A stretch of DNA of 64,000 nucleotides. Origin: Rhodoluna limnophila (GTDB lineage: Bacteria; Actinomycetota; Actinomycetes; Actinomycetales; Microbacteriaceae). The notes under the pieces are model-generated. The model worked only from the letters and a program-made list of their open reading frames with translations, had not been told where the DNA came from and ran no database searches. A program made the position numbers and the translations under genes. The stretch covers positions 1 to 64,000 of the forward strand of contig CAMCXL010000005.1 in NCBI GenBank assembly GCA_945883505.1, read 5' to 3'. Of the stretch, positions 1-6,608 are shown one piece after another (the stretch's first letter is position 1; the number at the start of each line of letters is the position of its first letter).

Positions 1-320
1 GTGTGTTCAGGGCGGTCGCCAATCGGAACAAGGATCCCGTGACCCACAAACTTTCCGCCGAGAAAGAACAGGTAATGCTCTCTTTGGGGGTCCAGCAGAA
101 AGTTTGTAACCAGTTCATTGGCACGAGCGTAGCTAATTCCCTCAAGATCCCCTACCCATTCGAGATGTTTTGCTATGTGCTTCCCGTTTCTGCGTAAAGC
201 AATGTACATCATCGCAACGTCATTCTCATTCAGTTGCCTATACGTGAAAGGTCGATTAGCGAAAGGTATTTGGTGGGGAAGTCTGAGAAGTTGAAACTTA
301 TTTAACGTGTCTATTGTCAT
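1..320 (-). CDS. GNAT-family acetyltransferase, N-terminal part (cut by window edge)
   Basis: Reading the minus strand from ATG at 318-320 gives about 106 codons open to the window edge. The end of the visible part (KFVGHGILVPIGDRPE) resembles the beta-strand and turn region of RimJ/RimL-type GNAT N-acetyltransferases, preceded by an alpha-helical segment with RLPHQIPFANRPFTYRQLNENDV, typical of the N-terminal beta1-alpha1 unit; the acetyl-CoA-binding motif lies outside the window. AAAGAAG about 8 nt upstream of the ATG is a plausible ribosome site. The substrate is unknown. It may be cargo of the tRNA-Arg element or lie beyond it; no second copy of the tRNA end is visible to decide. Confidence 0.55.
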   Translation of the reverse strand, partial: MTIDTLNKFQLLRLPHQIPFANRPFTYRQLNENDVAMMYIALRRNGKHIAKHLEWVGDLEGISYARANELVTNFLLDPQREHYLFFLGGKFVGHGILVPIGDRPEH

Positions 321-432
321 TTCGAACTTCTTTACTCATACATCAATTGTCCCACCGTATTTGAAACCTTCCAAAAAGTGAGATTTATAAAAATAAAATA
401 AAGATGAGTTTTCCTTTGTGAAACTACCCCTC

Positions 433-461
433 TTGTTTTTTGCTTTCCACTCTGGTAAAAT
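433..461 (+). promoter_or_regulatory. Candidate promoter for the winged-helix gene
   Basis: TTGTTT (433-438) and TAAAAT (456-461) are separated by 17 bp and point at the gene starting at 597. This is a close fit to a sigma-70/SigA promoter. It would give a leader of about 125 nt that contains the 486-534 inverted repeat. Confidence 0.5.
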
Positions 462-485
462 GGAGTAAGAAATCAAAAGATTTCG

Positions 486-534
486 AAACCCCTTGTTGGA
501 TTCAGTTTTGCGACTGGATTCTCCGAAGGGGTTT
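486..534 (+). repeat. 9-bp inverted repeat in the leader of the winged-helix gene
   Basis: AAACCCCTT (486-494) pairs perfectly with AAGGGGTTT (526-534) around a 31-nt loop, which itself holds two copies of GGATTC. It lies between the candidate promoter (433-461) and the start codon at 597. Such a leader hairpin could act as an attenuator or antisense-RNA target, as in replication-gene leaders; no U-run long enough for a clear terminator follows. Confidence 0.4.
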
Positions 535-596
535 TGTCAGTTTTGGGGCTTGTGTGTTAACAGGCTTATTACTATCCAGCAACAAGAAGGAGATTT

Positions 597-1124
597 ATGG
601 GTGTTTCTGCAACAAAAACTAAGGACTCAAATGGCTATTTCGAATACATGAGAAAAGTGAGGTCGGCCAAGCTGTTGGCCAGAGAAAAGAGCCTTCTCTA
701 CTTTTATGCCTCAATGTATAACTGGGACGAAAAAGGACCATCGTATGCAGGTATTGAGCTAATTGCTGCTTGGACGGGTATGTCAAAAGCCAGCGTGAAT
801 AGGGCAAAGAACAGGCTTATAGAGCTTGGGTGGATAAAGAGCTTCAGAAGAGACCGTTATTCCAAAGTGTATGTCTGGGTACTAAATGGTCAAGAGGATC
901 CTAAGTACAGCAAGCAAACGTTTGCCAAGGATCACACTTACACTTCAACGACATCTGAACCGTCATTTGAGGAGGCTTTTGGATATTCTCAAGACGACTA
1001 CCCCACGGATCAATTTGATCGTCCCTTTTCCAAACCTGAGTTTCGGAATGATCAAAGAATAATTGCTCAAGAACAAATTGATGAATTGATAGATCAAAAC
1101 AAAGAAGACGAGATTGATTGGTGA
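597..1124 (+). CDS. Winged-helix (HTH_36-like) protein, possible replication initiator of a mobile element
   Basis: A 175-residue protein with a strong AAGGAG site just before the ATG. Residues about 25-95 read as a winged helix: a helix ending REKSLLYFYASMYNW, a recognition unit with TGMSKASVNRAKNRLIELGW, then a strand KVYVWVL. This arrangement is typical of N-terminal DNA-binding domains of phage and plasmid replication proteins (HTH_36 / phage O type). The C-terminal 70 residues are polar and end in an acidic tail (NKEDEIDW), without an enzymatic domain. Iteron-like repeats follow within 10 bp of the stop, and a tyrosine recombinase lies downstream. A role in element replication or in regulation is inferred; a plain transcription regulator is the alternative. 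Confidence 0.6.
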   Translation: MGVSATKTKDSNGYFEYMRKVRSAKLLAREKSLLYFYASMYNWDEKGPSYAGIELIAAWTGMSKASVNRAKNRLIELGWIKSFRRDRYSKVYVWVLNGQEDPKYSKQTFAKDHTYTSTTSEPSFEEAFGYSQDDYPTDQFDRPFSKPEFRNDQRIIAQEQIDELIDQNKEDEIDW

Positions 1125-1133
1125 GGACATATA

Positions 1134-1181
1134 TACCTAAGAAATACCTATAGAAGATACTTAGGTAAATACCTATAGAGG
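1134..1181. repeat. Iteron-like TACCTA repeats
   Basis: TACCTA occurs at 1134-1139, 1145-1150 and 1170-1175, and inverted as TAGGTA at 1162-1167. The longer unit AAATACCTATAGA(A/G)G is repeated at 1142-1156 and 1167-1181, 25 bp apart; TACCTAAG (1134-1141) is the inverse of CTTAGGTA (1160-1167). The array begins 9 bp after the stop of the winged-helix gene. The layout suits binding sites of a replication initiator or an autoregulator. Confidence 0.5.
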
Positions 1182-1183
1182 TT

Positions 1184-1333
1184 TAGCTAATCCTGCTCCT
1201 GCGGAGCACCGCCTTTCAGGCGGTAATTGCAGTAAAGATTTCTAACCAAGAGAGATTCTCTCCTTGGTTTACTTGATTTTCTTTTTCAATAAAAAGGGTC
1301 TTCCTGATTAGCTATTTGCCCGTCTTGCGGGCA
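1184..1333 (+). ncRNA. Candidate structured RNA: closing stem plus consecutive hairpins
   Basis: TAGCTAATC (1184-1192) pairs with GATTAGCTA (1306-1314) and encloses three hairpins: GCTCC-TGC-GGAGC (1195-1207), ACCGCC-TTTCA-GGCGGT directly abutting it (1208-1224), and AACCAAG...CTTGGTT (1244-1269). A fourth, TGCCCG-TCTTG-CGGGCA (1317-1333), follows. Thirty nt later comes an unusually strong AGGAGGTGA ribosome site and a 29-codon ORF. No known riboswitch consensus was recognised. It could be a cis-regulatory leader, a free ncRNA or a single-strand origin. Pairing is read by eye only. Confidence 0.4.
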
Positions 1334-1372
1334 TAAGTAAACAAAGCTATAAACATCTTTAGGAGGTGAGAA

Positions 1373-1462
1373 ATGAAGAGAACTTTATACACAAATGAAG
1401 GAATAGTTGAAGTAGAGGTAGAAGAAGGACCTGATCAAGACATTCTTTTCTGGGCAGACTAA
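1373..1462 (+). CDS. 29-residue acidic small protein
   Basis: ATG at 1373 is preceded by a near-perfect Shine-Dalgarno AGGAGGTGA at 1361-1369, one of the strongest in the window. The 29-residue product starts MKRTLYTNEG, has the alternating acidic stretch EVEVEEGPDQD and ends FWAD. It has no membrane segment or Cys/His motif. The family is not recognised. It sits between the structured RNA candidate and the integrase on the opposite strand, so a small regulator (excisionase, antitoxin or anti-repressor) is possible, but nothing in the sequence proves a function. Confidence 0.45.
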   Translation: MKRTLYTNEGIVEVEVEEGPDQDILFWAD

Positions 1463-1674
1463 TGCGAATTCAAAGTGCGCTCGCAACCTGAGTGCTCACT
1501 ATTGATTTGATGAACTCTTTCGTTGGATGGAATCAAGCAGAGCCAAGAAATTTTCAGATTTTCACCTGACTGAATTTAGTCAATGAAATCTGAAGCTAAA
1601 CAGATGAATATCCACCTTGTAATAGTGCTTCCAATCAAGCAGGGTCTTAGAGCAATCACATAGTTGGAGAGCCT
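1463..1674. other. Gene-free stretch with nested inverted repeat (1553-1594)
   Basis: This holds an inverted repeat: TTCAGATTT (1553-1561) with AAATCTGAA (1586-1594), and inside it TGACT (1567-1571) with AGTCA (1578-1582). The 10-mer AATCAAGCAG occurs twice (1531-1540, 1633-1642). It lies downstream of the integrase stop and of the 29-codon ORF, so a bidirectional terminator or recombinase arm sites are both possible. Confidence 0.35.
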
Positions 1675-2439
1675 TCAGCTGGCCACTGAGGGCTTTTTAG
1701 CTACGTTTCTGAGCATCGTTCCCACAGAGTCAGACTCATTATCAAGAACAGAGGTGTAGATCTTGAGGGTCACCATAGGGTCTGCGTGACCAAGCAATTT
1801 CTGAGCGGTAGTGACGTGAACACCTTGTTGCTTCAATAGGTATGCATAAGTTCTTCTTAGGGAATGAACTGTAATTCCGTTTTTGTTTACAGCTTTAGCA
1901 AGAGCCTTGTAGGTCTTGGGTAGGGGTTTGAAATAGCCAATGTATGGGACTTTTCTATTTGAAGAAGCAGATTTTGTAGATCCATATATTGATTTGTTGA
2001 CTGACACGTATCCATCGGAAATGTCCTGCTCAGTCAGAGCAACTGCTTCACTCCATCTCAGACCGTGTAGGGCTAAGAATCGAACTTGATCGTTGTATCT
2101 TCCCCAATCAAGAGCATTTACCTGATCCCAAGTTAGGAATACTCTCTTTGGCTCTGGACGTTTAGGGAGCTTCACCCCAATTGTTGGGTTCTTCTCTGTC
2201 ATCCCATAAAGCTTGGCTTCCCTATAAAGGGTCTTGATAATCATCAAGGCAAGACGTGCTTGATAGGGAGTAGTTGCCAAGACCAGCTTTTGAATATCCA
2301 TTAGAGACACTTCATCTAAGTCTTTTGATCCAATGAATGGTTCAACTACACGACCAAATACGTTTTTGTAGTCATACAAGGTCTTTTTTGCCACTGTAGA
2401 TACTGTCCAATAGTTCTGTGCCCAATTGCTAACTAACAT
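1675..2439 (-). CDS. Tyrosine recombinase / integrase of a tRNA-Arg element
   Basis: 254 residues. All catalytic residues of the tyrosine recombinase family are visible: R128 (HGLRWSE), K163 (NRKVP), H192-x-x-R195 (HSLR), H218 (LLGHAD) and nucleophile Y228 (LKIY). Residues about 1-95 form the SAM-like core-binding domain; the extra N-terminal arm-binding domain of larger phage integrases is absent. GGAAG lies 7 nt before the ATG. The gene starts 78 bp from the 3' end of tRNA-Arg and is transcribed away from it, the usual place for an integrase that uses a tRNA 3' end as attachment site. It appears intact, so the element may still be mobile. Confidence 0.9.
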   Translation of the reverse strand: MLVSNWAQNYWTVSTVAKKTLYDYKNVFGRVVEPFIGSKDLDEVSLMDIQKLVLATTPYQARLALMIIKTLYREAKLYGMTEKNPTIGVKLPKRPEPKRVFLTWDQVNALDWGRYNDQVRFLALHGLRWSEAVALTEQDISDGYVSVNKSIYGSTKSASSNRKVPYIGYFKPLPKTYKALAKAVNKNGITVHSLRRTYAYLLKQQGVHVTTAQKLLGHADPMVTLKIYTSVLDNESDSVGTMLRNVAKKPSVAS

Positions 2440-2517
2440 CTATAACTTCCAATCAGTAGGTTTGCTACTTGACTGGAGTTTCTACACCCCGAAAAATCAG
2501 GGGTATTGATCTAAAAG

Positions 2518-2590
2518 TGCGCTTGGAGGGACTCGAACCCCCAACCTTCTGATCCGTAGTCAGATGCTCTATCCGTTGAGCTACAAGCGC
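2518..2590 (-). tRNA. tRNA-Arg (anticodon ACG)
   Basis: 73 nt. The acceptor stem GCGCTTG/CAAGCGC, D-loop AGCTCAACGGATAGAGC, anticodon loop CTACGGA and T-loop GGTTCGAGTCC are all present. CCA is not encoded. The 3' end faces the integrase gene, so this is the likely integration target; the second attachment copy is not in the window. Confidence 0.95.
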
Positions 2591-2677
2591 CTTTTGGGCC
2601 CTACATAAAGCCTAGTGCGTTCAGATCATGCGGGGCGCCCTCTACGAAATTTTCTCCTAAAAGCTCGGATATAAAAT

Positions 2678-3946
2678 CTAAACTAAGAACTTTCTTCTCA
2701 GTCTGGACAAATTACCGAGAATTCTCTTGGTGCGATCTAGCCCTTTAGGCATTCCACCGAAACTAGTTCTCTCAAATTTCTGTGAATCAAATTGGCTGGC
2801 AACATTTAATGGGTGCGTAAACTCGTCGTCAACTTTAAAGTCCACCCCACTGTCTATCATAAATTGCCTATAACGGGTAAATGCACTTGTGTAGTTGCTC
2901 CGAGCGTCCTCGAAACTTTGGAAGCTCGCAGAGTTTTGATAAATAGTCCTAAGCCTAGTATGTGCTTTCACCCGAGGAAGTCGCCTCAACCCTAGTAGGT
3001 CTGATATTTCCTTTGTTCGCATGTCATCATGAAATACTACGGCTCTGCTGCCGCCCTGAAGGGCCGCTATTGCTCCGTGGAGGCGGGACCCGATAGCCAA
3101 ATCTACACCTTTATAATAATCTACCCAATCCTTGGGACTGGCGAAGAACCGGATTTGGCCAAAGACTAGTTTTTCCGCCAACGCAACTGGTCGTAGCTCC
3201 TTGATCTGTTCGCCAAACAATAGTGGCCCAACTACGTCCATTTCGTCCTGCATTACGATTTCAACTCCCCCGGCGAATGCGGCTCCTTGAATATATTTTG
3301 CTATCAAAGTATCCGACGTAAAAGCGAGGCGCAATTTTTTTGTTTTATGCTGAACGGGGCCATAAAGGCCCGTTGGAACAGATGCCCCATTATAAAAGAA
3401 GGAGGGGCACCCAATAGGTATCGTGTTTGGTATCCCGATTTTCCTGAGAACTTCTCCGGTTATCTCCCCTCGTACTCCTAAGTTAATGGTTCTTTTAGAG
3501 AGTCGTCTAAAAAAATCCTTTCTTTCCTCAGGGATTAGGCGAACAAAATCCTCTAGGCCTGATTTCATGGGCCCTATGCCGAGAGATGGAATGACCAATG
3601 GGAGGTGCGTACTGTCGATAAATTTTATGAGTCCGTCATAATCTAAAGAAAGGCCATAATCGTACTCGCCTACGCTTACGTGTGTTTGAAACAATAAAAC
3701 CAGGCAGTCGTGATTTTCGCGAATACGGTGCAGTTCTTTGTTGTTAACATTGTCCCAACGATATCCATGGATGTTTCCAATTCCCGAAATCATCTTTTGC
3801 CCGAGTTGTCTTGCAACTGAATATCCAATGAAGGAGTTGCCCGAATTTCCTGCGATTGATTGCGATAGTTCACTTGAAGATTCAGGCCATTTTCCGAGCA
3901 GTACATTGTGATTAAGAATGTAGGGTCTTTGAAACAGATTTGTCAT
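2678..3946 (-). CDS. Polysaccharide pyruvyl transferase family protein
   Basis: 422 residues. The N-terminal part has GNSGNSFIGYSVARQL, the middle has GVRGEITGEVLRKIGI followed by GCPSFF, and the C-terminal part has the signature GSRLHGAIAALQGG. These are the hallmarks of the WcaK/CsaB polysaccharide pyruvyl transferase family (GT-B-like), which adds ketal-linked pyruvate from PEP to cell-wall or exopolysaccharide sugars. Some members act on other acceptors, so the substrate is uncertain. It stands alone between tRNA-Arg and another glycan-type gene on the same strand; the intergenic DNA on both sides is AT-rich, suggesting an accessory region. Confidence 0.8.
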   Translation of the reverse strand: MTNLFQRPYILNHNVLLGKWPESSSELSQSIAGNSGNSFIGYSVARQLGQKMISGIGNIHGYRWDNVNNKELHRIRENHDCLVLLFQTHVSVGEYDYGLSLDYDGLIKFIDSTHLPLVIPSLGIGPMKSGLEDFVRLIPEERKDFFRRLSKRTINLGVRGEITGEVLRKIGIPNTIPIGCPSFFYNGASVPTGLYGPVQHKTKKLRLAFTSDTLIAKYIQGAAFAGGVEIVMQDEMDVVGPLLFGEQIKELRPVALAEKLVFGQIRFFASPKDWVDYYKGVDLAIGSRLHGAIAALQGGSRAVVFHDDMRTKEISDLLGLRRLPRVKAHTRLRTIYQNSASFQSFEDARSNYTSAFTRYRQFMIDSGVDFKVDDEFTHPLNVASQFDSQKFERTSFGGMPKGLDRTKRILGNLSRLRRKFLV

Positions 3947-4319
3947 ACTTGCTCGGAAAGTCCTTTCATGGATAAATGGGCCCTTTGTGACTATTATGTC
4001 TAATTTAGATGGGAGTCTCTTTTGAAATCGGATTGGCTATCTTTTTGCTATGAGACCAATGAATTTAATACCTAGAATTGAGGGCTTACAGCACACTAGA
4101 CCTAAGCTTCTTCACTACTAAAATTTATGTGAATAGATTGAGGAGTTCGCGATGATTGACTTGACCAGCACACGTCTGATTCTAGGTCAAATTCTCAATC
4201 CCTTGAGCTTTAATCGCAATCTAGTTCGTCGATTACTCTAAAACTAAGACTCAGACTGCCCATCACTAAAGTACAACTAAATAAGAGTGCAAAGGGAACC
4301 CAGAAAGCGATGATTCACG
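3947..4319. other. 373-bp AT-rich intergenic region
   Basis: No convincing gene is seen. The only candidate is a 29-codon plus-strand frame at 4152-4241 with GAGGAG upstream of its ATG; its product shows no recognisable motif, so it is not called. The region separates two minus-strand surface-polymer genes and probably holds the promoter of the pyruvyl-transferase-like gene. Confidence 0.4.
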
Positions 4320-5315
4320 TCACCAATAAGCTCCCCCTTCAACCGATCTGCTCCACACCGGCGTTTCCTCTTTGGAAGGTCTAACCCAAGCATCCGAGTG
4401 GTAGTTCGCTAGAAAGTCGTACTGGCTGCTTAGGGGATCCCACCTACCGCCGCGGATTCCAAAGAACAACTGCAGAACACCGCCAATATGGATGCCAACT
4501 TTGCCCATGTCCTTGACGCCCGTTGCGAGTGGTAATCCGTAAGCACCAGCAGAAATCAATGCAACATCGAAAGAAAGTTGGGATATTTCCTGAAGCATTT
4601 GATCCAGTGCTTTTGCCCAAGTCGAAGGCTCCCCTATGGGACTTGCGTCTCCGGCCGTCTGAAACGGTTTGTAAACCAATAGCTCGAATTCGGGAAGCCA
4701 ATCCTTGTCAAGAAACAAGTCTGACCTTTTCGTTGGATATTGCCTTTCGATGGTCGAAGAAAATGGATGAATAACCAACACTTTCTTACCACATAAGGTC
4801 TTTACCCAGGAATTCTCCTCACCATAGGGGGACAGGGCGTCTATACAACTGAGGGCCTTTGGGTTAGTCGCATCTATGACGGTTCTCTCCATTTTGAAGT
4901 AACCACTGAAAAAATCTTTGTTTCGAACGCCCAGGAGATCCAATTTTCTTACTGAATCAATGTATAAATCAGCAAATTCCGCTGCAGCTTCTTGGGTTGC
5001 CGGAAATATTCCGGCTAGATTTTTACCATTCTTCAGCAAGGCGATTGGCATCAATCTTCCGCGGTGCCGGATACGCCAGCTAATAATATCTCCTTCGACA
5101 GTTCCAAGTCTTGCCGCTGCATAGGGTTCTGCTGAAGAGATCGCCTGATTGATGGGGTGTTGTGCAAGAGCGGAAGAAAGTACAGTTCGATTACCAATTT
5201 GGCCTAGTGGCTCCTGATGTTTGTACAACCTAAATCTACTTTGTATGCTGCGTTTTGCATCAGTTAGGAAGGTTCCCGGCGATGTATAAAACCCATTTAT
5301 CTTTGGGGTCAGCAT
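4320..5315 (-). CDS. GT-D-fold-like (putative glycosyltransferase) protein
   Basis: 331 residues. It resembles hypothetical proteins of capsule and glycan loci related to the GT-D fold. It has an N-terminal AAARLGTVEGDIIS segment (similar to the R-x-G-x-x-E start of GT-D enzymes), a middle KVLVIHPFSSTIERQY, and a C-terminal block FDVALISAGAYGLPLA followed by GKVGIHIGGVLQLFFGIRG, the most conserved part of that family. There is no signal peptide or membrane segment. Its neighbour is the pyruvyl-transferase-like gene. I recognise the family pattern but not a defined reaction, so donor and acceptor are unknown. Confidence 0.55.
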   Translation of the reverse strand: MLTPKINGFYTSPGTFLTDAKRSIQSRFRLYKHQEPLGQIGNRTVLSSALAQHPINQAISSAEPYAAARLGTVEGDIISWRIRHRGRLMPIALLKNGKNLAGIFPATQEAAAEFADLYIDSVRKLDLLGVRNKDFFSGYFKMERTVIDATNPKALSCIDALSPYGEENSWVKTLCGKKVLVIHPFSSTIERQYPTKRSDLFLDKDWLPEFELLVYKPFQTAGDASPIGEPSTWAKALDQMLQEISQLSFDVALISAGAYGLPLATGVKDMGKVGIHIGGVLQLFFGIRGGRWDPLSSQYDFLANYHSDAWVRPSKEETPVWSRSVEGGAYW

Positions 5316-5372
5316 AAAGGCGACTCTCCACTCCCGATCTGTGAGCTATGAATTCTTAGAATAACGCAAGCT

Positions 5373-5600
5373 TCAAACGAGCGTATCAGGGCTTTTCTTT
5401 GACCTATTCGCAAAGAAATCAACTATGGACCTAGCTACGCCCCTCGATGGATACTGTCTTCGGAATTGGTCGAGTGCCTCCCAATAACCTAGCTCGGTAC
5501 TTTTGAGCCATTCAAGACTTGTGGGTTGATAGAGTCGCCCGTTTGAATGCCCGGAGTTTCTGTGCGTATCCTCAGACGGTTTACCGGACTCGATTACAGC
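5373..5600 (-). pseudogene. Start-less 75-codon open frame, probable gene remnant
   Basis: Within the 378-bp gap 5316-5693, the minus strand is open for 75 codons between in-frame stops at 5601-5603 and 5373-5375, with no ATG, GTG or TTG in frame. The product is protein-like (for example YWEALDQFRRQYPSRG, then SIVDFFANRSKK), which suggests the 3' end of a decayed gene whose 5' part is lost. The family is not recognised. The rest of the gap shows no gene and must contain the cysD promoter. Confidence 0.3.
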
Positions 5601-5693
5601 TCAAATCGCGGCTTTCACCTAGTGTCCCTTTTTGTCAGGCTTCTCATTATGTGTTTGCTCAGGATACAAGTCATTCAATAGCGTCAAACTACA

Positions 5694-6608
5694 ATGGAAA
5701 CTGTGATTTCATCCCCTTCAGTCCTAGAAGCCCTCGAAAACGAGTCCATAGAGATCTTCAGGGAAACAGCAGCTGCCTTTAGAAAGCCAGTGATGCTGTA
5801 TTCCATAGGCAAGGACTCCTCTGTTTTGCTTCACCTTGCCCGTAAGGCCTTTGCCCCAGGGCCCATACCCTTCCCTTTGATGCATATAGACACCACCTGG
5901 AAGTTCAAGGAGATGATCTCCTTCCGGGATGAAACTGCCAAGGAACATGGGTTTGAACTTCTAGTTCAAACTAACCACGATGGCATCAAAGATGGCATTA
6001 CGCCTTTTTCTATGGGAGCTTCCGAATACACCAGAATCATGAAGACCGTTGCCCTTCGGGCAGGTCTTGATAAGCACGGCTTCGATGCCGCCATCGGTGG
6101 CTCTCGCAGAGATGAAGAGCGAAGCCGAGCTAAAGAGCGAATTCTTTCAGTTCGTGAGCCCGGTCACCGCTGGGACCCAAGAAGTCAAAGGCCAGAGCTC
6201 TGGAGAACCTATAATCCCAGGCTCGCTCCTGAACAAACGATGAGGGTTTTTCCAATCTCTGATTGGACAGAGCTAGATATCTGGAACTACATCCTTCAAG
6301 AGAACATAAAGGTAAGCCCTCTTTACTTCGCCAAGGAAAGACCAATAGTTTGGCGAGGAAGCCAGATGATCATGGTCGACGACGATCGCTATCCACTCAA
6401 AGACGGAGAAACCCCTGAGATACGAAGGATTCGCTTCAGGACATTGGGCTGCTATCCGCTAACGGCTGGTGTTGACTCAGATGCCACCACCATGGAAAAA
6501 GTGGTCAAAGAAGTCACTGAGCTCAAGCTCTCTGAGCGAGCAACAAGGTTGATTGACGGAGACAAAGAAGACTCTATGGAGAAGAAAAAGACTGAGGGGT
6601 ATTTCTAA
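5694..6608 (+). CDS. cysD: Sulfate adenylyltransferase subunit 2 (CysD)
   Basis: 304 residues. This is the catalytic subunit of ATP sulfurylase, which makes adenosine 5'-phosphosulfate from ATP and sulfate. The PP-loop SIGKDS is at residues 37-42, and [16 protein letters not shown] and the C-terminal [12 protein letters not shown] block are typical. Length matches the family (about 300). Its stop overlaps the start of cysNC by 1 nt (TAATG), so the two are translationally coupled. No sulfite or APS reductase gene is next to it. With two sulfotransferase genes elsewhere in the window, a role in PAPS supply for sulfation is likely, besides any assimilatory role. Confidence 0.95.
   Translation: METVISSPSVLEALENESIEIFRETAAAFRKPVMLYSIGKDSSVLLHLARKAFAPGPIPFPLMHIDTTWKFKEMISFRDETAKEHGFELLVQTNHDGIKDGITPFSMGASEYTRIMKTVALRAGLDKHGFDAAIGGSRRDEERSRAKERILSVREPGHRWDPRSQRPELWRTYNPRLAPEQTMRVFPISDWTELDIWNYILQENIKVSPLYFAKERPIVWRGSQMIMVDDDRYPLKDGETPEIRRIRFRTLGCYPLTAGVDSDATTMEKVVKEVTELKLSERATRLIDGDKEDSMEKKKTEGYF

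Noticed and set aside
3-197. 64-codon plus-strand frame at the left edge
   Set aside because: Antisense of the better-supported minus-strand acetyltransferase-like reading, with no ribosome site or recognisable motif.
440-622. 60-codon plus-strand frame overlapping the winged-helix gene start
   Set aside because: No ribosome site, and it lies over the promoter and leader of the real gene.
4152-4241. 29-codon plus-strand frame with GAGGAG upstream
   Set aside because: Short, no recognisable motif, in an AT-rich gap where such frames arise by chance; kept only as a note.
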